Shown: positions 17,902-26,389, counted from the first letter of the stretch. The stretch: DNA of 51,340 bases from Nitrosomonadales bacterium (GCA_016223025.1 JACRPU010000016.1:1-51340), one strand, 5' to 3'. The notes: a model not told the origin generated them from the letters alone. Numbers and translations: made by a program.

Positions 17902-18336
17902 ATGAAAAGAGAGCAAGGTTTTACCCTGATCGAACTCATCGTGGTTATCGTGATTCTGGGCATACTGGCGGCAACCGCACTTCCTAAATTTGCGGACTTG
18001 CAGGCCGATGCGCGTTTGGCCAAGATACAGGGGGCACGCGGCTCAATACAATCGGCTGCAGCTTTGGCGCACTCCATGCAACTGGTGCAGAATGCAGCTT
18101 CCAACGCAGCCGTTACGATGGATGGGCAAAGCGTTGCCATGTCTAACGGATACCCTACTGCGGCAGGAATTTGGGTGGCAGCAAATCTGTCAGGTGATTA
18201 TGCTTCTTCTGTGGCAACTACAGTTTTGACTGTAGAGTCCGATAGCAACCATACCTCATGCAGCTTTACTTATACCGAGTCAGCAGGCGGCAATTCCCCT
18301 GCAATTGGCGTAGCTCCAAACCGTACGAACTGCTAG
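17902..18336 (+). CDS. mshA: MSHA-type major pilin
   Basis: Main structural pilin. The 144 residues begin [30 protein letters not shown], a classic short-leader prepilin with Glu5. The helical spine is followed by a compact globular domain with a C-terminal Cys pair (SCSFTYTE and NRTNC) likely forming the D-loop disulfide. GGAGGAG precedes the ATG by a good distance. The gene has more A+T and T-ending codons than its neighbours, as is common for highly expressed or exchanged pilin genes. The 190-bp upstream gap leaves room for its own promoter. TTGTCG/TAACTT at 16-bp spacing is a weak candidate. Confidence 0.9.
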   Translation: MKREQGFTLIELIVVIVILGILAATALPKFADLQADARLAKIQGARGSIQSAAALAHSMQLVQNAASNAAVTMDGQSVAMSNGYPTAAGIWVAANLSGDYASSVATTVLTVESDSNHTSCSFTYTESAGGNSPAIGVAPNRTNC

Positions 18337-18401
18337 CCAGCGTAGGGCGCAATAACCAACGGGCATTGCGCCGTATGTTTGGTTCAGGTAGTTGACAAAA
18401 C

Positions 18402-18694
18402 GTTAACGTGAATCTCGCGTAGCGAGGGCCTCGCCCTCTCTCCCTCCGGGATAACCAGCCTGCGTGTGTTGTCGGGGCTTCAGCCCCTTAGTGCAAATTC
18501 TGTCCAGCCTCTGGCTGGTAACAGATTTGCCTGCCCTTGCGGTACAACCACGGCGTACCTCTTGCGGGTGTACTTGGCTGCGGCTTCTTGCAGCCTAGTC
18601 GAATGGCAAGTAGTTCCACCAGAGAGGGGAGTGAGGGAAACGTTCATGGCGCAGACGATTCATTTTTTGGGGTGGCCTGCGCCATGACCGTTAG
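18402..18694 (+). repeat. Dispersed repeat R1 interrupted by R2
   Basis: The left part (GTTAACGTGAATCTCGCGTAG to CCCTCTCTCCCTCCGGGA) and right part (GAGAGGGGAGTGAGGGAAACG through CGCCATGACCGTTAG) match the continuous R1 copy at 19304-19425. The intervening 18451-18606 is R2. The R1 right end forms a hairpin with arms TCATGGCGCAG and CTGCGCCATGA. Confidence 0.75.
18451..18606 (+). repeat. Dispersed repeat R2, copy 2
   Basis: Matches 145-299 as the reverse complement, including GGGGCTTCAGCCCC, CCAGCCTCTGGCTGG and CGGCGTACCTCTTGCGGGT. It sits inside an R1 element, which shows that R2 is a discrete mobile unit and that R1 was there first. Confidence 0.75.
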
Positions 18695-18700
18695 AACAAA

Positions 18701-18730
18701 ACAGGGGAGCTTGGCCTCCCCTGTTTTTTC
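18701..18730 (+). terminator. Rho-independent terminator downstream of mshA
   Basis: The 9-bp perfect stem ACAGGGGAG / CTCCCCTGT with a 6-base loop is followed by TTTTTT. It would end transcription from mshA before the hicBA cassette. Confidence 0.85.
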
Positions 18731-18745
18731 GCCAGCCGTTTGCGC

Positions 18746-18766
18746 TTTTTGCTACACTGCGCACCC
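18746..18766 (+). repeat. Direct repeat bounding hicBA, left copy
   Basis: A 21-bp sequence (TTTTTG, one variable base, then TACACTGCGCACCC) that recurs at 19257-19277 with one mismatch. The two copies bracket hicBA exactly. Confidence 0.75.
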
Positions 18767-18788
18767 AGCCTGAGTGATGGAGGGTGTC

Positions 18789-19025
18789 ATGGAAAAAGCT
18801 TTGTTTGTTCGTGCAGAGTGGGATGATGAAGCCGAAGTTTGGGTCGCCACGAGCGACGATGTTCCCGGCCTGGTTGCCGAAGCGGATACCGCAGAGGCTT
18901 TGCTGGTCAAGTTGCGCACGTTGATCCCCGAGTTGTTGGAGGCCAACGGTTATCCCGATGCAGGCGAAGTGCCGTTTGAGTTGTTCTCCAGGCGTTTTGA
19001 TGTGACACATCGGCAAGCTGCGTGA
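18789..19025 (+). CDS. hicB: HicB-like antitoxin (DUF1902)
   Basis: A 78-residue protein of the HicB/DUF1902 type. The partial ferredoxin-like fold is visible as FVRAEWDDEAEVWVATSDDVPGL followed by AEALLVKLRTLIPELL. It would neutralise the HicA toxin encoded next. ATG 18789 is preferred over ATG 18777 by fit to the domain. The stop overlaps the toxin start (TGATG). The antitoxin-first order is the reverse of canonical hicAB. No separate DNA-binding domain is seen in the C-terminus. Confidence 0.85.
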   Translation: MEKALFVRAEWDDEAEVWVATSDDVPGLVAEADTAEALLVKLRTLIPELLEANGYPDAGEVPFELFSRRFDVTHRQAA

Positions 19026-19219
19026 TGGAAGGTTTTACCGCGCAATTAAAGGCCGTTCTGCTTAAGGCAGGATGCCGGTTTGAGCGGCAGGGTAAAGGCG
19101 ATCACGAGATTTGGTTCAGCCCGATTACGGAGGTTCGTTTTCCCGTGGATAGCAAAATAAAATCAAGACACACGGCGAACGCGGTTCTGAAACAAGCCGG
19201 TTTGCCCAAGCAGTTTTAA
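19025..19219 (+). CDS. hicA: HicA-like mRNA interferase toxin
   Basis: A 64-residue dsRBD-like protein. The conserved segment GCRFERQGKGDHEIWFSP holds the catalytic His of HicA (in GDHEIW), and the tail KIKSRHTANAVLKQAGL is typical of the family. It cleaves mRNA when free of HicB. The start overlaps the hicB stop by one base, so the pair is translationally coupled. It lies between the pilin genes mshA and mshC. Confidence 0.88.
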   Translation: MEGFTAQLKAVLLKAGCRFERQGKGDHEIWFSPITEVRFPVDSKIKSRHTANAVLKQAGLPKQF

Positions 19220-19256
19220 TTTGGGCGGCTCCCCGTAGATCGTCTCTTGCGCGGGA

Positions 19257-19277
19257 TTTTTGATACACTGCGCACCC
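19257..19277 (+). repeat. Direct repeat bounding hicBA, right copy
   Basis: Second copy of the TACACTGCGCACCC-containing 21-mer, 511 bp after the first and 38 bp after the hicA stop. It matches the left copy at 20 of 21 positions. Confidence 0.75.
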
Positions 19278-19303
19278 GTACAATCCCGCCCCTGAATGGC
19301 ATA

Positions 19304-19425
19304 TTAACGCGAAACTCGCGCAGCGAGGGCTTCGCCCCCTCTCTCTCTCTGGGAGAGAGTAGAGTGAGGGAACGGGCATGGCGAGTTTCATAATCAGGGG
19401 TGGCTACTCGCCATGCCCGTTAGGA
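19304..19425 (+). repeat. Dispersed repeat R1, intact copy
   Basis: Runs from TTAACGCGAAACTCGCGCAG to CCGTTAG. The right half is a perfect 16-bp stem, AACGGGCATGGCGAGT / ACTCGCCATGCCCGTT, around a 19-base loop (about 19371-19421). It ends just before mshC. Other copies are at 10895-10980 and 18402-18694, with a partial copy at 4084-4126. Confidence 0.8.
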
Positions 19426-19471
19426 TATGCGCTTGAGCTCCAGCCAAATTGAAGCGATTAAACGGGGAGCC

Positions 19472-19948
19472 ATGCAGTATTCCGGCGCCTCCCGCCGTGT
19501 TCGCGGCTTCACCATGGTCGAACTCATCACGATTATTGTGATTACGGGTATTCTTGCGGCGACGGTTGCCCCGCGGTTTTTCAACCGCAACGCATTCGAC
19601 AGCCGCGGCTTTTACGACCAGGTGATTTCCACCCTGCGCTACGCGCAGAAGGCCGCCATCGCGCAACGCCGTTTCGTGTGCGTCGCGTTCACCGCGAACA
19701 GCATTACCTTGACCTACGATCCCGTTGCGCCCGGCGCCACCCACACTGCGGCGGCTTGCAGCGCAAATCTCACCGGCCCGACCGGCTTGTCTCCCCATGC
19801 GGTTTCCAGCAATAACGCATCGTTTGCGGCGATCCCGGCGGCATTCAATTTTGATGCGCATGGCAGGGCGAGCGCCGCACAAAGCATTGCGGTAAGCGGT
19901 TATGCCGCTCCCATCGCCGTCGAGTCGGAAACCGGCTATGTGCATTGA
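19472..19948 (+). CDS. mshC: MSHA minor pseudopilin MshC
   Basis: GspH-type minor pilin of about 158 residues with prepilin site RG/FTMVELITIIVITGILAATVAPRFF. The C-terminal part is a GspH-like beta domain with a likely disulfide (RFVCVAF and TAAACSAN). ATG 19472 is chosen for its GGGAG ribosome-binding site; an upstream ATG at 19427 would give a 42-residue leader. The position after mshA and before mshD fits MshC. It is separated from mshA by hicBA and repeats. Confidence 0.85.
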   Translation: MQYSGASRRVRGFTMVELITIIVITGILAATVAPRFFNRNAFDSRGFYDQVISTLRYAQKAAIAQRRFVCVAFTANSITLTYDPVAPGATHTAAACSANLTGPTGLSPHAVSSNNASFAAIPAAFNFDAHGRASAAQSIAVSGYAAPIAVESETGYVH

Positions 19949-19963
19949 CTGGGATACGCGCAA

Positions 19964-20464
19964 ATGAAAATTGCCGAATTGCTGCAATCGCTGTCTGCCT
20001 CGCAAGTCAGGTACGTGCTCGTTGGCGGGCTTGCAGTCCAGTTGCACGGATTCATGCGAGCCACCTTTGGCGTGGACCTGGTTCTGGAAATGAATGACGA
20101 GAATCTGGTCCGGTTTATCTCGGTGGCGAAACAATACGGGCTGGTTCCTTCCATTCCGGTGCCGATTGAATCTTTAAGAAGCGCCGACCAGATCGAGCAG
20201 TGGCACAGGGAAAAGGGGATGCTGGCCTTTGCCTTGAGGGAGCCGCAGGCCGGCGGTGCCGTGGTGGATATTCTGGTGCGGCCAACGGTGCCGTTCGAGC
20301 GGCTCATGGCCAATGCGGTGGCGGGAAAACTGTTCGCGCAGCAGGTGTGGATAGCGTCTGTGGATGATTTGCTGAGCATGAAGCGTGTGGCGAATCGCCC
20401 CAAAGACCAGCTCGATATTGCGGCGCTAGAGAAGATCAAGCTCGGGGAAGACCCCAATGCCTGA
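19964..20464 (+). CDS. Nucleotidyltransferase-fold protein inserted in the pilin operon
   Basis: A 166-residue protein with the N-terminal nucleotidyltransferase signature YVLVGGLAVQLHG, followed by RATFGVDLVLEM where the metal-binding DxD region is expected. The second Asp appears replaced (VDLV rather than DIDL). Its C-terminus (IASVDDLLSMKRVANRPKDQLDIAAL) resembles AbiEii/MNT-type and DUF6036-like proteins of toxin-antitoxin pairs. Its stop overlaps the ATG of the next frame (20457), so a partner gene was translationally coupled. It is foreign to MSHA loci and splits mshC from mshD. Confidence 0.75.
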   Translation: MKIAELLQSLSASQVRYVLVGGLAVQLHGFMRATFGVDLVLEMNDENLVRFISVAKQYGLVPSIPVPIESLRSADQIEQWHREKGMLAFALREPQAGGAVVDILVRPTVPFERLMANAVAGKLFAQQVWIASVDDLLSMKRVANRPKDQLDIAALEKIKLGEDPNA

Positions 20465-21236
20465 GAGCGGCGCGCGCGCGCGCGAAACCATTTCCGAGGA
20501 GGCAATGCTCATCCGCCTGGCGCAGTCCGAACAGATGCGGGAATTCTTTATCCGGATGTGGATACAGAACCCTGCGCTGGCCGCGCAGGGCGGAGACCGG
20601 GTGAACGGCTTGATAGCGCAATTGATGCCCGCAAGCCAGGAACCCGATACCCGATACCCCGAACCCGAAACCCGGAACCCGCAGAGCGGCGTCAGCCTCG
20701 TCGAACTCGTCATGTTCATCGTCATAATCAGCATCGCCGTGACGGGCGTCCTGCTGGTGATGAACACAACCACCGCCCACAGCGCCGACCCGCTGATCCG
20801 CAAGCAGGCGCTGGCGATCGCCGAATCGCTGCTGGAAGAAGTCGAGCTGATGCCGTTCACGTTTTGCGATCCGAACGATGCCAACGCGGCGAGCGCGGTC
20901 AGCCCGGCAAGCTGTACCGCCGGCCTGTCGCAGGACGTGATCACCGGCCCGACGCCCGCCACGGAAACGCGCTATTCCGCAACCGATCCTTTCGATAACG
21001 TGGCGGATTTCAGCAATTTCAACATGGCCCCCATTGCGGACATCACGGGCGCGGCGGTTGCCGGGCTGGGCAACTATGCCGCCCGCGTGGACATCGTGCG
21101 CGCGGGGATCGCCCTGCTGGGCGCTCCCGATGATGGGGCCGCCCTGCGCATCACCGTCACCGTGACCGGGCCGGGCAATACTGCGGTAGTGCTGGACGGC
21201 TACCGCGCCCGCTACACGCCGAATAATTTGCCATGA
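20457..21236 (+). CDS. mshD: MshD pseudopilin fused to the small partner of the nucleotidyltransferase
   Basis: One open frame with two unlike parts. Residues 1-56 (ISEEAMLIRLAQSEQMREFF and following) are charged and helical. They read like a separate small partner of the upstream nucleotidyltransferase gene. A low-complexity linker encoded by a CCCGATACCCGA/CCCGAAACCCG-type repeat (20640-20685) leads into a prepilin site (SG/VSLVELVMFIVIISIAVTGV, residues 77-97) and the MshD domain with TTAHSADPLIRKQALAIAE. A start at ATG 20625 would give a 22-residue leader and a normal MshD. Which start is used decides whether a fusion protein is made. Stop and mshO start overlap (ATGA). Confidence 0.8.
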   Translation: MPESGARARETISEEAMLIRLAQSEQMREFFIRMWIQNPALAAQGGDRVNGLIAQLMPASQEPDTRYPEPETRNPQSGVSLVELVMFIVIISIAVTGVLLVMNTTTAHSADPLIRKQALAIAESLLEEVELMPFTFCDPNDANAASAVSPASCTAGLSQDVITGPTPATETRYSATDPFDNVADFSNFNMAPIADITGAAVAGLGNYAARVDIVRAGIALLGAPDDGAALRITVTVTGPGNTAVVLDGYRARYTPNNLP

Positions 21237-22126
21237 TGCGGCGCCCTTCTCCTTTCTCCCTTCTCCCTTCCCGCCAGTGCGGCTTTACCCTGGTCGAAAT
21301 GATCGTGGTAATCGTCATCACCGGCATCCTTGGAAGCATGGTGGCCATGTTCATCAAGGCGCCGGTGCAAGGCTACATGGATAGCGCGCGCCGCGCGGAG
21401 ATGACCGGCATCGCCGATATCGCGCTGCATCGCATGGGGCGCGACATCCGCACGGCGGTGCCGAACAGCGTGCGTTTGCCCACACCCGCCGGCTCGACTT
21501 ACATCGAATTCCTGCCGACGAAGGCGGGCGGGCGCTATCGCGCGAATCCGGCCCCATCCGGTGCGGTGAAATGCGGCGGTACGCTGGCTCAAGACATACT
21601 CGACTTCACTATTGCCGATCCCTGCTTTGAAATTCTGGGCCCGCCGATCACCTTTGACCCGCGCGACTATATTGTGGTTGGCAGCACGCAGCCAGATGGC
21701 AACCCGCCTTATGACGATACGGCGGCGGGAATTCTGCGCATGTATATCGGCGCGACAGGCGCTCCGGCGAACAGCGTGGTTACGTTTGGCGTTCAGTTTC
21801 CCGCATTTGCCGAGTTGCCGAGCCACCGTTTTGAAGTTGTCCCCGGCAACCAGCGGGCGGTCACTTATTCCTGCGAAGGGGTCGGCGTTGCGGGGGGAGA
21901 AGGAACAGGCACGCTCAGGCGTTACTGGGCTTACGGGTTTAATGCGGTTCAAGTGCTTCCGTCGGGGCCGCCCAATGCCGTGCTGGCAGACCGGATCAGC
22001 AGTTGCAGTTTTGCTTACGCTCCCGTCAACCAGCGCAACGGGCTGGTTGCCATCACGCTGGGGATCACGCGCGGCAACGAAAGCATCAGCCTGTATCAGG
22101 AAGTTCACGTAAATAACGCACCATGA
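21233..22126 (+). CDS. mshO: MSHA biogenesis pseudopilin MshO
   Basis: Minor pseudopilin of 297 residues with prepilin site CG/FTLVEMIVVIVITGILGSMVAMF. MshO family features are GYMDSARRAEMTGIADIALHRMGRDIRTAVPNS (spans about residues 47-80) and the C-terminal ITLGITRGNESISLYQEVHVNNAP. The leader (about 17 residues) is encoded by CTTCTCC/CTTCTCCC repeats, again a repeat-derived leader. Starts and stops overlap with mshD and mshP (ATGA), indicating a tightly coupled operon. Confidence 0.88.
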   Translation: MMRRPSPFSLLPSRQCGFTLVEMIVVIVITGILGSMVAMFIKAPVQGYMDSARRAEMTGIADIALHRMGRDIRTAVPNSVRLPTPAGSTYIEFLPTKAGGRYRANPAPSGAVKCGGTLAQDILDFTIADPCFEILGPPITFDPRDYIVVGSTQPDGNPPYDDTAAGILRMYIGATGAPANSVVTFGVQFPAFAELPSHRFEVVPGNQRAVTYSCEGVGVAGGEGTGTLRRYWAYGFNAVQVLPSGPPNAVLADRISSCSFAYAPVNQRNGLVAITLGITRGNESISLYQEVHVNNAP

Positions 22127-22689
22127 TGAAGGCGGCGACTTTTCTCAACCGGGCACGAGGGGCGGATGCGACCGGACGGCGGTCATGCCGCCGGGAGCGC
22201 ATCGGCATCACTCTTCCGGGGGCGGAAATCCAGACCCAATCGCCGCGCGAGCTTCACGTTGCAGCCTCGCGGACAATGCAACGCGGCTTCAGCCTGGTTA
22301 CGGCCATTTTCCTGGTAGTGGTGCTATCCGGATTGGGCGCCGCGATGATGACGTTTTTTACCGCCCAGCAGCAAGGCTCGGCGCTGGATGTGCTGGGCGC
22401 GCGCGCTTACCGGGCAGCGCGCGCCGGGATAGAATGGGGCGCGTTCCAGGTGGTGCAGAATTCCGGGGTGGGTTTTGCGCCTGCCTGCCGTACTGGTATT
22501 ACGGCGCAATCGCTGCCCGCGCTGGCCGGGACGCTGGCCGATTTTGCGGTGAACGTGAATTGCAGCGCAATCTCGGCGGTTGATGCGGCACCCTTGTGGG
22601 TATATAGCCTCACCTCCACGGCGACGCGCGGCGCGGCAGGCAGCGCGGATTACGTCGAGCGTCAAATATCCGCGACCATCGCGCAGTGA
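22123..22689 (+). CDS. mshP: MSHA biogenesis protein MshP
   Basis: Pilus-assembly protein of the MshP family with a prepilin-like start RG/FSLVTAIFLVVVLSGLGAAMM and the conserved ALDVLGARAYRAARAGIEWGAF. The ATG at 22123 overlaps the mshO stop and would give a leader of about 54 residues. ATG 22276 gives MQRG/FSLV, a leader of four residues. The stretch 22140-22275 has no family similarity and looks like an insertion, so the true start is uncertain. It is followed by mshQ after 79 bp. Confidence 0.82.
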   Translation: MMKAATFLNRARGADATGRRSCRRERIGITLPGAEIQTQSPRELHVAASRTMQRGFSLVTAIFLVVVLSGLGAAMMTFFTAQQQGSALDVLGARAYRAARAGIEWGAFQVVQNSGVGFAPACRTGITAQSLPALAGTLADFAVNVNCSAISAVDAAPLWVYSLTSTATRGAAGSADYVERQISATIAQ

Positions 22690-22768
22690 TTATCGGGATT
22701 GCCGGTCAGGCAAGCTTTTCGTCAACCGGAAGACTGGTTGGCGCAGGGCGGAAAACACAAGGGAGCCG

Positions 22769-25700
22769 ATGATGAAAAAAAACATCTTGTTTGCGTGGGG
22801 CATGGTGATGCTGTCGGCAGCCTGGTCCGCCGAAGCGGCGATATGCACCAGTTTGAGCGCGGGCACCTGGAACACGGCTGCGCGCTGGGATTGCGGGCAT
22901 GTTCCGGTGGCGTTGGATACGGTGGTGGTCGCGCACAACATTACCCTGAACACCAGTTCGACCATCGCCGGATTGACCGTCAATAACGGAGTGTCGCTGA
23001 CCGATGACGGTAATGGCCGGGTTGTCACGATTACCGGAAATGTGCTTATCGACGGCACCGTAAGCAATGGAGCGCGTATCAATGTGACAGGCGCGGCTTC
23101 AACGATCTCCGGTGCGGGTATCTTTTCCAGTTCCCGGCTATACACTTCTGGCGCCGCCGTCACCATCGCCGCAGGTTCTGCTTTGAACTTCACAGGATCA
23201 TCGCGTCTTTACACCGGGCGGACCGAAGGCGGAACGACCGTGGCGGGATCGGTGCTGACCATCAACGGTACGATCAACTCGACGGTTACCACAGCGACGA
23301 CCAATTTCCTGAGAATGTATGCTGCTAGCACCGTTGTAGGCGCGACAGGTGTGATCAACGCCAGCGTCTCCGCGGTCACTTACAACACGGCGACCGCGAC
23401 CTTGTCCAACAACGGCAGCGTCAGCGTCAACCGGATCACGCAGAGCGCGGCGACCAATGCCTGGATTCAGGGCGCCAATTCCAGCCTGACGGTTTCCGCC
23501 GTTTCGACCGTGGGTGTGCTGAACGCCTCCGCCAACGGCAATACCGTCACCTATAACGGCACCGCGACGGTGATCGCGCCGAGCGCGGGATACTGGAACC
23601 TGGCAGGCACGATCTTTCCGGGAGCATGCCCGCATGGCGCCACCGTGCTGGGAAGCGACCCCTGCCCGGCTGGCGGCCCCGTTTCGGTGACGCGCAACCC
23701 TGGAAGTTGCGCGAATGCGGCGGGTGTGGGTACGCTGGCCTGGGCTCCCACGCCAACCACCAATGTAAATACGAGCGACAACGTCTACGCCACCATCACG
23801 GCCCCCGGCGCTGTCGGCACGTATCTGACCAACCACCTGAAATGCATCGGCTATGGTTTTGCCATCCCCGCCGGAGCGACCATCAACGGGATCACGGTCA
23901 AGCTTGAGCGCAGGCTCAGTAGCGTCACAAGCACCAGTGGCAGGGATAACGACATGAGGCTGCTCAATGCGGCAGGCACTATCGTGGGCACCAATCACGC
24001 GACAGCGACTGCTTATACGACGACGGATGTGATCGAAGCGCACGGCGCTTCGGCGGACACCTGGGCCGCAGGCCTGACGCTGGCGGACATCAACAATGCC
24101 AATTTCGGCGCAGTCTACTCGGGAAGCATCACCAAGACCTCGACCAGCACCACCCGCCAGATCCGCGTGGACCATATGCCGATCACCGTGACCTATACGC
24201 TTGCGGCGCCGCTGCACCATATCCGCATCGAACACAACGGCGGGTCATGCTCCGGCACCGGCGCCCCGGCACAGATCACGCTCAAGGCCTGTAGCGATGC
24301 GGCTTGCACGGCCATGTATACGACCGCCAACGTGACCGGCATCAACCTGTCGCCGACCGGTGCGGGATACACCTGGACACCAGCCAATCCGCAGACCATC
24401 ACCTCGGCTGGCGGCGGCATCAACAACGGCATTACGCTTACCCGCAGCACGGCGGGAACCGCCACCCTTGCGATAACCGGCACACCCAGCCCGGCACCCG
24501 CCAACGCTTACGAGTGTTACAACGCCAAGACCGGAACCGGCGGCGATTGCAATCTGGTGTTTTCAGGCGATGCATTTACCTACAACATACCTGATCATAA
24601 CTCCGGAAGCCGCCAGGTGGTCACACTGACATCCTGCAAGGGAACCTTCGCCAGCACCACACGCTCCGTGAAATTCTGGTCAACTTACGACAATCCGGCG
24701 ACGGGCACTTTGCAAGGTACAGTGACGGCGGGAACGGGCAACGCCGATTGTGCGACAGGCTATTCCGCGCTGGGCACTTCATCGGGCAGCCCCACGACAC
24801 TGAGTCTTGTTTTTGGCGCAGGCACGACACCACAAGCCACTTTCAGCTTGTGCTATCCGGATGCGGGCAAGGTGAAGGTGGATACCCGTTACGATGGCGC
24901 TGCCGGAAATACTCCGCCCGATGCTGGTGCGGTGATTCTCGGCAACGATTTTTTTGTCGCCAAGCCATCCGGGTTTACGCTCTCCAACATCAAGCGCACC
25001 AGCGACAACTTTGCCAATCCGGGAGCAGTTGATGCCAGTGGAACGGCGTTCGTCAAGGCGGGCGAAGCATTTACCGTGAGCGTCACCGCGGTGAACGCTA
25101 CGGGAGTGGCGACCCCGAATTACGGGAAAGAGGCCGTGCCCGAGAGCGTGAAGCTCACTCCAACTCTGGCGGCGGGTTTGGGCTTGACCGGTAACCCTGC
25201 ATTGACCGGCAGCTTCGGCGCGTTCGCCGGTGGTGTGGCGACGGGTGCGGCATTCAAGTGGGACGAAGTGGGCATCATCACGCTGACCCCCAGCGTGGGC
25301 GATGCCGATTATCTGGGCGCGGGCGACATCACGGGCGCGGCCAGCGGCAACATCGGACGTTTCAGCCTGGGAAAATTCGCCCTGCAAAATGTCACGCTCG
25401 ATAATCGCGCCGACCTGTGCCAGGACGGATTTCTGGTGGCGGACGGGGTGACGGCGTGCGCTCCGGCATTCACCTACATGGGCGAGCAGATCAATGCCAA
25501 TTTCACGCTGGTACCCAAAAGCCTGAACGATGCTTCCGTGCTGAACTACGTGGATTCGGCGACAGCCGCGAACGACTTTGCCAAGCTCGACCCGACCACC
25601 TTCGCCAACCTGAACATGGCGGCGGTGGACGGCGCGACGGCGGGCGGCCCTTATTATCTGACGGCACGCATCTCCAATGCCGCGATGCCGTTGGTTGCTT

Positions 25701-26362
25701 GCGCGGCTTCGCCTTGTTTTCAATCGGGCAGCGCCGGCGTGACGGTGCCGTTCACCCTGAGCCGCGCTGCCGCCGCCGACGGCCCCTATGACACGATGAA
25801 CATCGGTATCGCGCCGGTGGACAGCGACGGCGCGCGCGCGGAAGGCGATGGCGCCACACCCGGCCTGTGCAACAACCCCAATGCGGCGGATTGTTACGAT
25901 CTGGATAGCGACGCCATCGCGGGTAACGACCATGCGCTATTAGCTGCGACCGTGTTTCGCTTCGGGCGCATGAAACTGTCCAACGCATATGGTTCGGAAT
26001 TATTGCCGCTCACAATCAATGTGGCGGCGCAATTCTGGAATGGGGCAGCGTATGCCACCAACACGCTGGACAATAACAGCAGCTTCCCTGCGATACTTGG
26101 CGTGACAGGCGTGACGGACAGCAATTACCTGAAGAACCTGAATCAAGGCGAGACCGGCATCGTCACACCGCCCGCACCGGTAGTGTTTACCGGCGGGGTC
26201 GTCGGCTTTCAGCTTTCGGCGCCGGGTGCGGGCAACGACGGCAGTCTGGATATGATAGTGAATGTTCTTTCCGCTTATCTGCCATCGGCTAATCCGGCTC
26301 GCGCCACTTTCGGCGTGTATAGGGGCAGCAATGAATTCATCTATCTGCGAGAAAATTATTGA
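22769..26362 (+). CDS. mshQ: MSHA-associated large surface adhesin MshQ (DUF6701)
   Basis: Secreted protein of about 1197 residues, probably displayed at the pilus tip or cell surface. A signal peptide (FAWGMVMLSAAWSAEA) is followed by beta-rich Thr/Ser/Gly/Asn repeats (about 30-330) resembling polymorphic adhesin segments, then a middle domain (about 350-600). The C-terminal half is typical of MshQ/DUF6701, with FTYMGEQINANFTLVPKS and FRFGRMKLSNAYGSELLPL. ATG 22769, after GGGAGCC, is chosen; the open frame extends upstream without homology. A hairpin overlaps the stop codon. Ligand is unknown. Confidence 0.82.
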   Translation: MMKKNILFAWGMVMLSAAWSAEAAICTSLSAGTWNTAARWDCGHVPVALDTVVVAHNITLNTSSTIAGLTVNNGVSLTDDGNGRVVTITGNVLIDGTVSNGARINVTGAASTISGAGIFSSSRLYTSGAAVTIAAGSALNFTGSSRLYTGRTEGGTTVAGSVLTINGTINSTVTTATTNFLRMYAASTVVGATGVINASVSAVTYNTATATLSNNGSVSVNRITQSAATNAWIQGANSSLTVSAVSTVGVLNASANGNTVTYNGTATVIAPSAGYWNLAGTIFPGACPHGATVLGSDPCPAGGPVSVTRNPGSCANAAGVGTLAWAPTPTTNVNTSDNVYATITAPGAVGTYLTNHLKCIGYGFAIPAGATINGITVKLERRLSSVTSTSGRDNDMRLLNAAGTIVGTNHATATAYTTTDVIEAHGASADTWAAGLTLADINNANFGAVYSGSITKTSTSTTRQIRVDHMPITVTYTLAAPLHHIRIEHNGGSCSGTGAPAQITLKACSDAACTAMYTTANVTGINLSPTGAGYTWTPANPQTITSAGGGINNGITLTRSTAGTATLAITGTPSPAPANAYECYNAKTGTGGDCNLVFSGDAFTYNIPDHNSGSRQVVTLTSCKGTFASTTRSVKFWSTYDNPATGTLQGTVTAGTGNADCATGYSALGTSSGSPTTLSLVFGAGTTPQATFSLCYPDAGKVKVDTRYDGAAGNTPPDAGAVILGNDFFVAKPSGFTLSNIKRTSDNFANPGAVDASGTAFVKAGEAFTVSVTAVNATGVATPNYGKEAVPESVKLTPTLAAGLGLTGNPALTGSFGAFAGGVATGAAFKWDEVGIITLTPSVGDADYLGAGDITGAASGNIGRFSLGKFALQNVTLDNRADLCQDGFLVADGVTACAPAFTYMGEQINANFTLVPKSLNDASVLNYVDSATAANDFAKLDPTTFANLNMAAVDGATAGGPYYLTARISNAAMPLVACAASPCFQSGSAGVTVPFTLSRAAAADGPYDTMNIGIAPVDSDGARAEGDGATPGLCNNPNAADCYDLDSDAIAGNDHALLAATVFRFGRMKLSNAYGSELLPLTINVAAQFWNGAAYATNTLDNNSSFPAILGVTGVTDSNYLKNLNQGETGIVTPPAPVVFTGGVVGFQLSAPGAGNDGSLDMIVNVLSAYLPSANPARATFGVYRGSNEFIYLRENY

Positions 26363-26389
26363 AACGGGTAAAACCTGCTTCAATAATTT
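26353..26389 (+). terminator. Stem-loop overlapping the mshQ stop codon
   Basis: Perfect 11-bp arms AAATTATTGAA and TTCAATAATTT are separated by 15 bases; the left arm contains the TGA stop. A second small hairpin AACGCGCAAAGCGCGTT follows at 26401-26417. The first has only a short T-run, so it may stabilise the mRNA or attenuate transcription rather than terminate strongly. Confidence 0.55.

Larger units (their letters stand above)
18337..18788. other. Repeat-filled gap between mshA and hicBA
   Basis: The stretch holds an R1 repeat (18402-18694) with an R2 repeat nested inside it (18451-18606), a strong terminator (18701-18730) and one of the direct repeats bounding hicBA (18746-18766). No gene is supported. 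Confidence 0.75.

Noticed and set aside
16641-18140. A 499-residue minus-strand frame over mshG to mshA
   Set aside because: Antisense to three well-supported pilus genes; no domain recognised.
23198-25933. Minus-strand frames antisense to mshQ
   Set aside because: No domain or ribosome-binding site; the plus-strand adhesin explains the region.
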